Positions 9,009-17,375 of a stretch of 49,435 nt of DNA are shown here, piece by piece. The DNA is from an uncultured Clostridia bacterium (GTDB lineage Bacteria; Bacillota; Clostridia; TANB77; CAG-508). Where the stretch lies: positions 1-49,435 of the forward strand of contig CALXPY010000006.1 of NCBI GenBank assembly GCA_944390395.1. The letters run 5' to 3'. The number at the start of each line of letters is the position of its first letter. The first letter of the stretch is position 1. The notes under the pieces are model-generated. The model was not told where the DNA came from. It was given only the letters and a program-made list of their open reading frames with translations, and did no database searches. A program made the position numbers and the translations under genes.

Positions 9009-10301
9009 ATGAGAATTTTAATGTTGACATGGGAATATCCACCAAGAATTGTTGGCGGTATTGCTAGAGTTGTGCATGATCTATCTAAAAGATTAATTAA
9101 AGATGGACATGAGGTTACAGTTGTTACATATAAGGATGGAGATTTGCCAGACTATGAAAATGATAAAGGGGTTAATGTATATAGAGTAGAAAATTATATG
9201 ATTAGACCTAATAATTTTATAGACTGGATATTACAATTAAACTTTAATATGGTTTCTAAAGTGGCAGAGATAATAAATAAAGAGGGAAAGTTTGATGTAA
9301 TACATGCACATGACTGGCTAGTAGCGACTTCAGCAAAAACTATAAAACAGGCTTATGGTATTCCATTAGTTGCTACAATACATGCAACAGAGTCAGGAAG
9401 AAATTCAGGAATTCATGATGAAACTCAAAGATATATAAATGATACGGAATGGTTATTAACTTATGAAGCAACAGAAGTAATAGTAAACAGTAATTTTATG
9501 AAGGGACATATACAGGGATTATTTGGAATACCATTCGACAAAATAAATGTTATACCTAATGGAATTAATTTAACCAATTTTAACGGAGTAGAAAGAGATT
9601 ATGAATTTAGAAGACAATATGCAATGGATAATGAAAAAATAATTCTTTATGTTGGTAGATTAGTATATGAAAAAGGTGTACAGCACCTAATATCAGCTAT
9701 GCCTAAAATACTAAATGGTTATCATGATGCTAAATTAATAATAGCTGGAAAAGGTGGCATGTTAGATGAACTAAGAGCACAAGCAGATAGAATGGGACTT
9801 TCACAAAAGGTATATTTTACAGGCTATTTAAATTCAAAACAAGTTCAAAAAATATATAAATGTGCAGATGTAGCGGTATTCCCTAGTACTTATGAACCAT
9901 TTGGAATTGTGGCACTAGAAGGAATGTTAGCTGGTGTCCCAACAGTAGTATCAGATGTTGGCGGACTAAATGAAATTGTAGATCATGGTGTTAATGGAAT
10001 GAAAAGCTATGCGGGAAATCCAAATTCAATTGCAGATTCTGTATTAGCATTATTATATGATAAACAATTAGCAAGTAATGTGGCTAAGCAAGCAAAAATA
10101 AAAGTAAAAGAAAACTTTAACTGGACTAAAATTGCACAAGATACACATTACACTTACGAAAAAGCAATTTGCAAAACTGTAGCAGAAAGACAAAAAGAGC
10201 AAATTACTCAAGAAAATGCTAAAAAGGCAAGCAAAGCAAAAAATAATGAAACAGAAATTACAAAATTACTTAGCTTTAAAAAGAAACATGCTTATGCATA
10301 A
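9009..10301 (+). CDS. GT4/GT5-like glycosyltransferase, probable glycogen/alpha-glucan synthase
   Basis: 430 residues with two Rossmann domains. The N-terminal part begins MRILMLTWEYPPRIVGGIA with the glycine-rich acceptor/donor loop, then VIHAHDWLVA. The C-terminal domain has ILYVGRLVYEKGVQHLI and the EX7E nucleotide-sugar motif EPFGIVALEG. This architecture matches GT4 glucan synthases of the GlgM/Rv3032 kind, which pair with a GH57 branching enzyme in mycobacteria. It probably transfers glucose from NDP- or ADP-glucose, but donor specificity cannot be read from sequence. The last 40 residues are basic and low-complexity. RBS AAGGAAGGGG; ylbF follows after 12 bases. Confidence 0.88.
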   Translation: MRILMLTWEYPPRIVGGIARVVHDLSKRLIKDGHEVTVVTYKDGDLPDYENDKGVNVYRVENYMIRPNNFIDWILQLNFNMVSKVAEIINKEGKFDVIHAHDWLVATSAKTIKQAYGIPLVATIHATESGRNSGIHDETQRYINDTEWLLTYEATEVIVNSNFMKGHIQGLFGIPFDKINVIPNGINLTNFNGVERDYEFRRQYAMDNEKIILYVGRLVYEKGVQHLISAMPKILNGYHDAKLIIAGKGGMLDELRAQADRMGLSQKVYFTGYLNSKQVQKIYKCADVAVFPSTYEPFGIVALEGMLAGVPTVVSDVGGLNEIVDHGVNGMKSYAGNPNSIADSVLALLYDKQLASNVAKQAKIKVKENFNWTKIAQDTHYTYEKAICKTVAERQKEQITQENAKKASKAKNNETEITKLLSFKKKHAYA

Positions 10302-10313
10302 TGGAGGTTTTTT

Positions 10314-10646
10314 ATGAATGTATATGATACAGCAAATAGATTAGCACAAGAAATTAGACAATCAGAAGAATATTTAAAATATAAAAAGAGAAAAGATGAA
10401 ATATCACAAGATCCAGAACTAAAAAAAGAAGTTGAAGAATTTGAAAAGTTAAGATATGAAGTACAATTGCTAGAATATACTGGAGAAAAGAAAGATGAAG
10501 AGAAGAATAAAAAACTAGAAGAAATGTATAAAGTTTTGGTTGAAAATTCTATAATTAAAGAGTATTTTGATTTGGAAGTGAAATTTAATATAATGATAGC
10601 GGATGTGAACAAAATAATAGCAGAGTCTATAAAGGATGTTTTATAA
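10314..10646 (+). CDS. YlbF/YmcA family protein
   Basis: 110 residues, highly helical and charged, with the family pattern: an N-terminal helix MNVYDTANRLAQEIRQSEEY, a central acidic linker with QDPELKKEVEEFEKLRYE, and a C-terminal helix ending in ADVNKIIAESIKDVL. YlbF and YmcA form the RicAFT (Y) complex in Bacillus, which supports RNase Y-dependent mRNA maturation. Whether this protein is YlbF or YmcA proper, and whether it forms that complex, cannot be told here. RBS GGAGGTTTTTT precedes ATG 10314. It likely ends the glucan-synthase transcript because a strong hairpin follows. Confidence 0.75.
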   Translation: MNVYDTANRLAQEIRQSEEYLKYKKRKDEISQDPELKKEVEEFEKLRYEVQLLEYTGEKKDEEKNKKLEEMYKVLVENSIIKEYFDLEVKFNIMIADVNKIIAESIKDVL

Positions 10647-10663
10647 TTAAGTTTTTTAAAGTG

Positions 10664-10699
10664 TGGCAAGATATAAACCTTTATATCTTGCCAATTTTT
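10664..10699 (+). terminator. Terminator after ylbF
   Basis: TGGCAAGATATAAA pairs perfectly with TTTATATCTTGCCA across a two-base CC centre, followed by ATTTTT. The hairpin rules out the upstream in-frame start at 10661 for the next gene. Confidence 0.85.
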
Positions 10700-10720
10700 A
10701 AAGTAAATATAGGAGTAAAA

Positions 10721-11419
10721 ATGGAATACGTTAGTATAGTAGTAATAATATTATTTATAGTAGTAATAAAATTTGCATTAAATGTAAAACTAAAGGATAT
10801 TAAAAAAATTAAAGAAATCGGGTTTAATAAAGAATTAAATGATATAACTAATAAGTTACCAGAAAATACGGAAATATGTAAAGATATTTTAAAAATGATT
10901 GATAACAATACAGTGAACATTAAAGAAGAAAAAAATATAAAATCTAGTCTTTACATTGTAGCTACAAATAGTATTATAATAGCAAATATAAAAGATACAT
11001 TTACAAGAGTACAAACTATTGCGCATGAATGTTTACATTCAGTACAAAATAAAAGGACTTTAATGTTTAATTTTATTTTCTCAAATATTTATTTAATATA
11101 TTTTGTACTTATAACTGTATTGACTATTTTTAAAATAGTTAATAATCCATTAGTACATATTTTTATTTTAATTTTTATAAGCTTTATATATTATATGGTA
11201 AGAAGTTATCTAGAAATTGATGCAATGACTAAAGCTAAATATTTAGCAAAAGAATATATAGAAAGTAAAAATATAATAAAACAAGAAGAGATAGATAAAA
11301 TTTTGAATGGTTATACTAATTTAAATGAATTAGGAATAAAATTTACATGTTTTATGCTTGCTTTTAACTCAATGATAAAATTGTTAATTTACTGCATTGT
11401 AGCAGTGGTTATATATTAA
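10721..11419 (+). CDS. Membrane-bound neutral zinc metallopeptidase, YugP-like
   Basis: 232 residues from ATG 10721 (RBS AGGAG 7 bases upstream). One N-terminal membrane helix (about 3-22), then a soluble part, the zinc motif IAHECLHSVQ (HExxH), two hydrophobic helices, and EIDAMTKAKYLA, which resembles the third-ligand region (E.DA) of the YugP/Zn_peptidase_2 family. A last hydrophobic helix ends the protein. Substrate unknown; the family is assumed to act at the membrane. The usual family motif is HExxHAxQ, and this one reads HECLHSVQ, so it may be a divergent subfamily. Confidence 0.75.
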   Translation: MEYVSIVVIILFIVVIKFALNVKLKDIKKIKEIGFNKELNDITNKLPENTEICKDILKMIDNNTVNIKEEKNIKSSLYIVATNSIIIANIKDTFTRVQTIAHECLHSVQNKRTLMFNFIFSNIYLIYFVLITVLTIFKIVNNPLVHIFILIFISFIYYMVRSYLEIDAMTKAKYLAKEYIESKNIIKQEEIDKILNGYTNLNELGIKFTCFMLAFNSMIKLLIYCIVAVVIY

Positions 11420-11452
11420 AATAAAGATAAAACCAAAGGAGAAGTGAATAAT

Positions 11453-11809
11453 ATGAAAGAATTAAAAATACGAAAAGAAAAAGGAGTAACTTTATTATCT
11501 TTAGTTGCATTAATAGCAGTTTTACTTATTCTAGCAGTAACAACAATTACACTTGTATTAGACAAACAAGGAATACTTGTTAAGGCACAAGAATCAAAAT
11601 TAGAATCAAGAGCTGCAACAGTAAACGATAATGTCGAAATATGGAAAGGAGAAGTGCAATTAAATGAATATTCTGGAGTAGGAGCAAGAACAGAAGATCA
11701 AATGTTGAGTGATTTAATAGATAATAAATTAGTATATGAAAATGAAATAAATAGAGATGATAAAACAATTACAATAGGAGAAAAAGTAATTAGTTATAAA
11801 ATCCCATAA
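11453..11809 (+). CDS. Type IV prepilin-like protein
   Basis: 118 residues from ATG 11453, preferred over GTG 11444 because AAAGGAG lies about 9 bases upstream of the ATG. A basic leader (KIRKEKG) precedes VTLLSLVALIAVLLILAV, the hydrophobic helix of a prepilin with cleavage expected after the Gly. It lacks the common Glu5: the processed start is VTLLS. The remainder is a short soluble domain. Gut Clostridia have many such short secreted proteins anchored by a prepilin helix, sometimes fused to FGE-like domains as at 1-544. No pilus assembly genes are nearby, so the secretion machinery must be elsewhere. Confidence 0.75.
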   Translation: MKELKIRKEKGVTLLSLVALIAVLLILAVTTITLVLDKQGILVKAQESKLESRAATVNDNVEIWKGEVQLNEYSGVGARTEDQMLSDLIDNKLVYENEINRDDKTITIGEKVISYKIP

Positions 11810-11838
11810 AGATTTAACTAACAATTTTTATTTTTAGC

Positions 11839-11868
11839 TTGACAATTATATAAAATAGAGTATATAAT
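11839..11868 (+). promoter_or_regulatory. thrS: SigA-type promoter for the thrS leader
   Basis: TTGACA at 11839-11844 and TATAAT at 11863-11868 with an 18-base spacer. It is the only consensus promoter between the prepilin gene and the T-box, so it should start the thrS leader transcript just after 11875. Confidence 0.85.
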
Positions 11869-11879
11869 AGTTAACATAG

Positions 11880-12113
11880 TTATATAAAAAAACGAAAATA
11901 AGGAAAAGTAAAATAAAGGTTGTTTACAGAGAGGATTAGTTAATAGCTGAAAGCTAGTCTAAATAAACATATTTGAAAAACCACCTTATTGTTTCTAGTT
12001 ATAAAAAGCTAGACGTTTAGCTTGCGTTAAAAGTATAAATTAAGGAAAATTAAGGATGGAACCGTGTATATATAAGCACTCCTAGCATGTTTATGTTAGG
12101 AGTGCTTTTTTTA
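11880..12113 (+). promoter_or_regulatory. T-box riboswitch (threonyl-tRNA sensing) with terminator
   Basis: The leader has the hallmark T-box element GGATGGAACCGTG at about 12053-12065, a stem-I region beginning with AGAGAGGA near 11928, and an intrinsic terminator with stem AAGCACTCCTA/TAGGAGTGCTT at 12074-12108 followed by TTTTT. Uncharged tRNA should pair with the TGGA bulge and stabilise the antiterminator. ACC triplets at 11980-11985 (AACCACC) are the likely Thr specifier, matching the downstream gene. The exact specifier-loop register was not folded. Low charged tRNA-Thr should raise thrS expression. Confidence 0.9.
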
Positions 12114-12198
12114 ATAAAAAATTCTCGAGGTTTTTATTAAGTAAATATATGCATATTTGAGTTTTAATTCTTATTATTAAAAAGAAGGGAGATATATT

Positions 12199-14103
12199 AT
12201 GATTAATATTGAATTAAAAGATGGTTCAAAAATTCAAGTTGAAGAAGGACTATCTATTTTAGAAATTGCTAAAAAAATAAGTGAAGGATTAGCAAGAAAA
12301 GCAATGGTAGGAGTTATTGATGGTGAGGTAAAAGACTTAAGAGAAAAAATTAATAAAGATTGTAAATTAGAAATAAAAACTTTTGATGATTTAGAAGGTA
12401 AAAAAGCATATTGGCATACATCTTCTCATATTATGGCACAAGCTATAAAAAGATTATATCCAAATACAAAATTGACAATAGGTCCTTCTATAGATAATGG
12501 ATTTTATTATGATTTTGATGTGAAAAAACCATTCTCAGAAGAAGATCTTCAAAAGATAGAAGAAGAAATGAAAAAAATAGTTAAAGAAGACCTAAAATTA
12601 GAAAAATATACACTTCCAAGAGAAGAAGCTATAAAATTTATGAAAGAAAAGGAAGAACCATATAAAGTAGAACTTATAGAGGAATTACCAGAAGGCGAAG
12701 AAATTTCATTCTACAAACAAGGTGAATTTACTGATCTTTGTGCAGGACCTCATGTTGGTAGTACAGGAGAAATAAAAGCTATAAAATTATTAAGTTCATC
12801 TGCTTCATACTGGAGAGGCGATGAAACAAAACAAACATTACAAAGAATTTATGGTATTTCATTCCCAAAAGCTAGCATGCTAGAAGATTATCTAAATATG
12901 CTTGAGGAAGCTAAAAAAAGAGATCATAAAAAATTAGGAAAAGAGCTAGAATTATTTATGATAGCAAAAGAAGGACCTGGTTTTCCATTCTTTTTACCAA
13001 AAGGTATGGCATTAAGAAATGTATTAGAAGATTTTTGGAGAAAAAAACATGTATTAAATGATTATATAGAAGTAAAAACACCATTAGTCTTAAATGAAGA
13101 ATTATGGCATAGATCAGGACATTGGGATCATTATAAAGATAATATGTATACTACAAAAATAGATGAAATGGATTATGCGCTAAAACCAATGAACTGTCCA
13201 GGTGGAATGTTAGTATATAAAAGTAAAATGCGTTCTTATAGGGATTTACCAATAAGAATGGGAGAATTAGGTATGGTTCATAGACATGAGAAATCTGGAG
13301 AATTAAATGGACTATTTAGAGTTAGATGTTTTACACAGGACGATGCTCATATATTCTGTTTACCAGAACAAATTGAATCAGAAATTATTAGTTTAATACA
13401 TTTAATTAATGAAGTATATAGTATTTTTGGATTTACTTATACTGTTGAACTTTCTACAAGACCTGAAGACTCAATGGGTTCAGATGAAGCATGGGAATTA
13501 GCAGAATCGTCTCTAAGAAAAGCACTTGAAGATGAAAATATGGAATATAAGATAAATGAAGGAGATGGAGCATTCTATGGACCTAAGATTGACTTCCATA
13601 TAAAAGATTGTTTAGGAAGAGAATGGCAATGTGGAACTATACAACTAGATTTCCAAATGCCAGAAAGATTTGATTTAACTTATATTGGTGAAGATGGAGA
13701 AAAACATAGACCAGTAATGCTTCATAGAGTTATATTTGGAAGTATAGAAAGATTTATAGGAATATTAATTGAACATTATGCAGGTGCTTTCCCAACATGG
13801 CTTGCACCAGTTCAAGTAAAAATATTACCTATTGCAGATGCACATATAGATTATGCTGAAAAATTAAAAGAAAAATTCCAAAACAAAGGAATTAGAGTAG
13901 AAGTAGATCCAAGACAAGAAAAAATAGGATATAAAATTCGTGAAGCTCAACTACAAAAAGTACCATATATGCTTGTTATAGGTGATAAAGAAGTAGAAGC
14001 AAACAAAGTAGGAGTTCGTTCAAGAACTGATGGAGATATTGGCCAAATGGATATTGATGAATTTATATCTAAAATTGAAGAAGAAGTAAAAAATTATAAA
14101 TAA
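12199..14103 (+). CDS. thrS: Threonyl-tRNA synthetase
   Basis: 634 residues, full length. N-terminal TGS domain (1-60), then the SAD editing domain with HTSSHIMAQ (HxxxH) and a later CAGPHV motif, the class II catalytic core with LKPMNCPGGML (zinc Cys near 333), the RHEKSGEL motif, VRCFTQDDAHIF, and MLHRVIFGSIERF, and finally the anticodon-binding domain from about 535. It charges tRNA-Thr. The start ATG 12199 has AAGAAGGGAG 9 bases upstream. It is a single-gene unit with its own T-box and terminator. Confidence 0.97.
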   Translation: MINIELKDGSKIQVEEGLSILEIAKKISEGLARKAMVGVIDGEVKDLREKINKDCKLEIKTFDDLEGKKAYWHTSSHIMAQAIKRLYPNTKLTIGPSIDNGFYYDFDVKKPFSEEDLQKIEEEMKKIVKEDLKLEKYTLPREEAIKFMKEKEEPYKVELIEELPEGEEISFYKQGEFTDLCAGPHVGSTGEIKAIKLLSSSASYWRGDETKQTLQRIYGISFPKASMLEDYLNMLEEAKKRDHKKLGKELELFMIAKEGPGFPFFLPKGMALRNVLEDFWRKKHVLNDYIEVKTPLVLNEELWHRSGHWDHYKDNMYTTKIDEMDYALKPMNCPGGMLVYKSKMRSYRDLPIRMGELGMVHRHEKSGELNGLFRVRCFTQDDAHIFCLPEQIESEIISLIHLINEVYSIFGFTYTVELSTRPEDSMGSDEAWELAESSLRKALEDENMEYKINEGDGAFYGPKIDFHIKDCLGREWQCGTIQLDFQMPERFDLTYIGEDGEKHRPVMLHRVIFGSIERFIGILIEHYAGAFPTWLAPVQVKILPIADAHIDYAEKLKEKFQNKGIRVEVDPRQEKIGYKIREAQLQKVPYMLVIGDKEVEANKVGVRSRTDGDIGQMDIDEFISKIEEEVKNYK

Positions 14104-14109
14104 AATTGT

Positions 14110-14152
14110 AGAGTTTGTAGAGGATTAAGCTCCTTTTACAAACTCTATTTAA
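14110..14152 (+). terminator. thrS: Terminator after thrS
   Basis: AGAGTTTGTA and TACAAACTCT form a 10-bp perfect stem with a 17-base loop that can pair further (GGA/TCC), followed by ATTTAAATTT. Confidence 0.75.
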
Positions 14153-14170
14153 ATTTGATACATGAATTCC

Positions 14171-14199
14171 TTGTATGGATATAGAAATTATGATATACT
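14171..14199 (+). promoter_or_regulatory. Predicted promoter for the 772-residue protein
   Basis: TTGTAT at 14171-14176 and TATACT at 14194-14199 have a 17-base spacer. The boxes are near consensus and lie after the thrS terminator, about 60 bases before the start codon. Confidence 0.55.
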
Positions 14200-14259
14200 T
14201 ATTAAATGTATGGGATATATTAGAATTTAATATGCACTTGAGGAAGGAATGAGATATAA

Positions 14260-16578
14260 ATGAGAAAAAAAACAAAGGACAATCTAAAAGAAATAGATGA
14301 AAAATTAAAATATATAGGATTAGATTTAAACAATATACCAGAATTTTTATATAATTATGAACCTCTAAAATATAAACCACCAAGAGGATATAATGTTTCT
14401 GAGTATATAGTGTATAAATATATTAATATTTCTGATATTCAAATACTGATCACTCCAACTGATAGATTAGAAGATGTAACAAAAAAATATGATTTGGCTT
14501 CACCTTTATTTACATATTTTGAACAAAAAGATGAAGAAGATATAGAAAAGTATAATACTTTTTTAAATATGATAAAAGTACTTAGTTTAGAAAAATTAAA
14601 AGAAGTAGAGAAAGAGCAAGAAATATTAAATAAAAAAATTCCATATCAATTAATCTATAAAAATAATTATATATGGCAAATATATTATTCAGATATAACT
14701 AATAAATATTTTATGCTAGCTTCAACGAAAGAAATGAACAATACAGGACTATTTTATTTGTTAAAAAAACAAATTGAAAATAGAAACAGCAGAAAAAAAG
14801 AATACATTTATGCCCCAATAAGTTATGCAGAATATTCAGGACAATATTTAAGTAAATCACAAATATCAGATCTAGAAAATTATTTATGGTATTTTACAAA
14901 AGATTGGCCAAAGATTTACGAACTTTACGATAAAAAAGGTGGTCTAAAATTAAAAATAATAGGTTATACAAATGTATATGAAAAAGTAAAAAGTATTTAT
15001 TCACTTGAATTTAAAAATAGGGAAAATGCATTAGAATTTTATAAATTATTGAAAGCATTATTTATATTATCTACTGGATTGCCAGAAGATTATAATTTTT
15101 CAACTAAAATAAGTGACAAAGGTTTAATTGAGTTCTATTTTGGAGAAAAAAAGATAGAATATTTGAATTTATCAAAGTTTATAAATGAACAAGTATTTAA
15201 TAAACATGATGAAATAAATAAAAGAAAAATAGATTTAGTGGAATTAAAAAATAAGATTAAAGATCTTAAAGAAACATCAGAAAAACAAACAGAGGAATAC
15301 TTATTAAAGCAAAAGCAGATTGCTACTTTTTTAGAATGTAAAAAAACTTTTTTAGGAAAACTTAAATATTATTTTGGAAGTAGAAAATCTAAAAATAAGC
15401 CAGAAGTATTTAAGGTGAAACCAAAAGAAGAAAAAAAGGAAGAAAAAATAGAGAAAGAAGAAGAACAAATTGTAAAAAAAGAACAATATACAATAGAAGA
15501 TTTAATAGAAATTTGTGGTAAATTAGATAAGGAAAATCAAGAAATAAAAAATTTAAAACTTGATATTAAGGCATTAGAACTTAAAGTTGTAAATATGAAG
15601 AGCAAAATAAAAAATGCTAATATATATATAAATGAAATAGAAATGCATAAGAGAAGTATTTTTGAATTTTGGAAATTTAGTAATAAAGATGAGCTACCAA
15701 GTCTAAATGAAGGAGAAGAAGAGGAAGAGAAACATAAAGAAAAAATAGGAAAGACATTTTCGTTTGAAGAAGATATAGAAGATCTTGGGCAAAAAATGGA
15801 TGAAATTCAAAGAAGAAAATTATCAAAAAATGAAACTGATGCTATTTTCTCTGCAAAGCAAGTTCTAGAAACTATAAAAGTTTTAAATGAAAAAAATAGC
15901 AATGATCTAAGCAAAGAAGATTTAGCAATTATAGAAAAACAATTTAATAAATTAGAACATGATTACGAAAATAATATTGAAGTAATTAATGTAAAAGATT
16001 TTGATATATTTGGGGGAATGTCTGAAGATAAAACAAAAATTAAAGAAATTAACAATAAAAAACATAGAGAAGTAGAAAAAGATAAATATAAGATTTTAAA
16101 TATTACTCCTAACACAGAATTGAGTATTTACATTGATAATTTAAGAAATTACATAAATTTAATTAAAGAATCATTACAAAAAATTTCTACGCCTATAGAA
16201 ATTCCAGTATATCTAGTCGAAAATAAGGAAATTGATTTAAAGGGAATTGATATATTTAATATTAATCCAAAAGATGAAATATATAGTAAAATAAAACAAA
16301 ATGAAGGAACAAAAAATGTATTTTTATATAAAATAAATATGAAAGAAAATTCTTCAATGATATTTTTTACTAATATAATGTTTTACGATAACTTTAATAA
16401 AACTTTACCAATGGGAATGGATTTGAGCAGTAATGTTTTATTAGATTTGAGCAAGTTTGAGTTAAATGCAAATACAGAAGGAGCATTTAATGTAAATTAT
16501 CTAGAAGATGAATTTACTAATAAGGTAATTAAAGTTAATTATAATGAATATGAAATAAATGAGATTACAAAAGAATAA
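14260..16578 (+). CDS. Large coiled-coil protein of unknown function (772 aa)
   Basis: RBS AGGAAGGAATGAG precedes ATG 14260. There is no signal peptide or membrane segment, so it is predicted cytoplasmic. Residues 1-310 are mixed alpha/beta with aromatic-rich stretches (PPRGYNVSEYIVYKY, YIWQIYYSDITNKYFMLAS). Residues about 325-480 are long charged helices with heptad-like spacing, interrupted by a Lys/Glu-rich low-complexity segment near 388-410. The C-terminal third (about 620-772) again looks globular (IEIPVYLVENKEIDLKG). I see no nucleotide-binding or catalytic motif and recognise no family. It is monocistronic between two promoters. The core might resemble spore-coat or cell-division scaffolds, but that is a guess. 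Confidence 0.6.
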   Translation: MRKKTKDNLKEIDEKLKYIGLDLNNIPEFLYNYEPLKYKPPRGYNVSEYIVYKYINISDIQILITPTDRLEDVTKKYDLASPLFTYFEQKDEEDIEKYNTFLNMIKVLSLEKLKEVEKEQEILNKKIPYQLIYKNNYIWQIYYSDITNKYFMLASTKEMNNTGLFYLLKKQIENRNSRKKEYIYAPISYAEYSGQYLSKSQISDLENYLWYFTKDWPKIYELYDKKGGLKLKIIGYTNVYEKVKSIYSLEFKNRENALEFYKLLKALFILSTGLPEDYNFSTKISDKGLIEFYFGEKKIEYLNLSKFINEQVFNKHDEINKRKIDLVELKNKIKDLKETSEKQTEEYLLKQKQIATFLECKKTFLGKLKYYFGSRKSKNKPEVFKVKPKEEKKEEKIEKEEEQIVKKEQYTIEDLIEICGKLDKENQEIKNLKLDIKALELKVVNMKSKIKNANIYINEIEMHKRSIFEFWKFSNKDELPSLNEGEEEEEKHKEKIGKTFSFEEDIEDLGQKMDEIQRRKLSKNETDAIFSAKQVLETIKVLNEKNSNDLSKEDLAIIEKQFNKLEHDYENNIEVINVKDFDIFGGMSEDKTKIKEINNKKHREVEKDKYKILNITPNTELSIYIDNLRNYINLIKESLQKISTPIEIPVYLVENKEIDLKGIDIFNINPKDEIYSKIKQNEGTKNVFLYKINMKENSSMIFFTNIMFYDNFNKTLPMGMDLSSNVLLDLSKFELNANTEGAFNVNYLEDEFTNKVIKVNYNEYEINEITKE

Positions 16579-16590
16579 AAACGTATAAGT

Positions 16591-16620
16591 TTGACTTAAT
16601 CTATTAATTGATGATATAAT
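16591..16620 (+). promoter_or_regulatory. Strong SigA-type promoter for the 48-aa peptide gene
   Basis: TTGACT at 16591-16596 and TATAAT at 16615-16620, spacer 18 bases. The start codon is 37 bases downstream of the -10 box, leaving a short leader. Confidence 0.75.
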
Positions 16621-16656
16621 TATAGTGTAAAAACCTAATTAAAGGGGCGGAAGAAA

Positions 16657-16803
16657 ATGCTAAAAGAGATTATAAAGTATGGAATCCTTATAATGGTGCT
16701 CATTGGCATTTTTGGACTAATGCCAATCCTAAAATTAATAATTTGGATAGGAATTGCATATTTAGGATTTTCACTCATTGAGCGGATCTTTAGAGACTGG
16801 TAA
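16657..16803 (+). CDS. 48-residue hydrophobic membrane peptide
   Basis: ATG 16657 has an almost ideal RBS (AAAGGGGCGG) and the gene has its own promoter and terminator. The peptide is MLKEIIKYG, then about 32 mostly hydrophobic residues (ILIMVLIGIFGLMPILKL...), ending SLIERIFRDW; it is probably one or two membrane helices with a charged tail. Codons such as ATC, CTC, GGC and GTG are commoner than in neighbours, and it contains an in-frame CGG (Arg) at 16792-16794, otherwise avoided here, so it may be acquired. Function unknown. Convergence with a LexA-like-box micro-ORF suggests a stress or toxin role, which is inference. Confidence 0.65.
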   Translation: MLKEIIKYGILIMVLIGIFGLMPILKLIIWIGIAYLGFSLIERIFRDW

Positions 16804-16836
16804 AGAGGTAGTTTTAAACTACCTCTTTATTTTTAG
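16802..16836. terminator. Bidirectional terminator between the 48-aa peptide gene and the opposing micro-ORF
   Basis: AAAGAGGTAGTTT and AAACTACCTCTTT form a perfect 13-bp stem followed by ATTTTTAG. It starts at the peptide's stop codon and can also end the minus-strand transcript from 17000. Confidence 0.9.
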
Positions 16837-16853
16837 TTCATCTTACTATTTCT

Positions 16854-16952
16854 TCAAACTTTATAATCATTTTGTTCTCTATATGCTCCTGAACCAATTT
16901 GCACCATTTTACTGACGTTAATAAAATGGTCTAATATACTAATATCGCTCAA
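16854..16952 (-). CDS. 32-residue micro-ORF with a LexA-like promoter
   Basis: On the minus strand a TTG start at 16952 follows GGAG (16965-16962) at a 9-base spacing and opens 32 codons beginning MSDISILDHFINVSK and ending in GAYREQNDYKV. The peptide is soluble and slightly charged, with no recognised family. It is the only sensible product of the promoter at 17001-17029, about 49 bases downstream of the -10 box, and its transcript ends at the shared terminator near 16820. A segment inside it (ACCATTTTA...TAAAATGGT on the plus strand, 16903-16930) can form a hairpin, so the transcript could instead be a small RNA. Coding status is tentative. Confidence 0.4.
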   Translation of the reverse strand: MSDISILDHFINVSKMVQIGSGAYREQNDYKV

Positions 16953-17000
16953 TAATATCATCTCCATTCAACAACATTTTATTTTTGTATCTCAAACATT

Positions 17001-17029
17001 ATTATAAAACAAACGTTCGCAAAAGTCAA
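17001..17029 (-). promoter_or_regulatory. Minus-strand promoter with a LexA (SOS)-like box in the spacer
   Basis: Read on the minus strand: TTGACT at 17029-17024, a 17-base spacer, and TATAAT at 17006-17001. The spacer contains CGAACGTTTGTTTT (17019-17006), close to the Firmicute LexA consensus CGAACRNRYGTTYG with about two mismatches. This placement is typical for direct SOS repression. Confidence 0.6.
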
Positions 17030-17065
17030 TTAGATTTTTCTATTTATTTTAATTTTGCAATAAAA

Positions 17066-17096
17066 AAATCAACCATTTTACTGATTGATTTTTGTA
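17066..17096 (-). terminator. Terminator of the tRNA-Leu transcript
   Basis: On the minus strand AAAAATCAATC and GTTGATTTTT form a hairpin about 36 bases after the tRNA 3' end, followed by a T run. Confidence 0.8.
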
Positions 17097-17131
17097 TTAT
17101 TCTATTCTATTAATTCGAACAAATTCGTTCT

Positions 17132-17214
17132 TGGTACCGATGGTGGGACTCGAACCCACATGGTTTCCCGCCAGATTTTGAGTCTGGTGCGTCTGCCAGT
17201 TCCGCCACATCGGC
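17132..17214 (-). tRNA. tRNA-Leu (anticodon CAA), CCA encoded
   Basis: Read on the minus strand, the 83-base gene starts GCCGATG and ends CATCGGT-A-CCA, giving a seven-pair acceptor stem with a G.T first pair. The anticodon arm is CCAGA-CTCAAAA-TCTGG, so the anticodon is CAA (codon TTG). The T arm has GTGGG-TTCGAGT-CCCAC, and the short extra arm (CGGGAAACCAT region) is of the class II type expected for Leu. It is a single tRNA gene, not part of a cluster. No tRNA-Arg for CGG is present in this window. Confidence 0.95.
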
Positions 17215-17302
17215 GTATTTAAGTACATCTAATATAATAGCAAAAAAATATAAAAATATCAATAGATTTATAATAAAAAATATGAATTTTTTGTGAATTG
17301 TA

Positions 17303-17348
17303 TTGACATATGACACAGTGTCACATATAATAATATGACAGTGTGTCA
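17303..17348 (+). promoter_or_regulatory. Promoter of the tetR-ABC operon with two palindromic operators
   Basis: TTGACA at 17303-17308 and TATAAT at 17326-17331 (spacer 17). Operator 1, TGACACAGTGTCA, fills the spacer at 17311-17323; operator 2, TGACAGTGTGTCA, lies just downstream of the -10 box at 17336-17348. Both share TGACA...TGTCA arms and sit in front of a TetR-type gene, so autorepression is very likely. Confidence 0.85.
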
Positions 17349-17375
17349 TTTTAATATATGAAAGAAGGTGATTAA

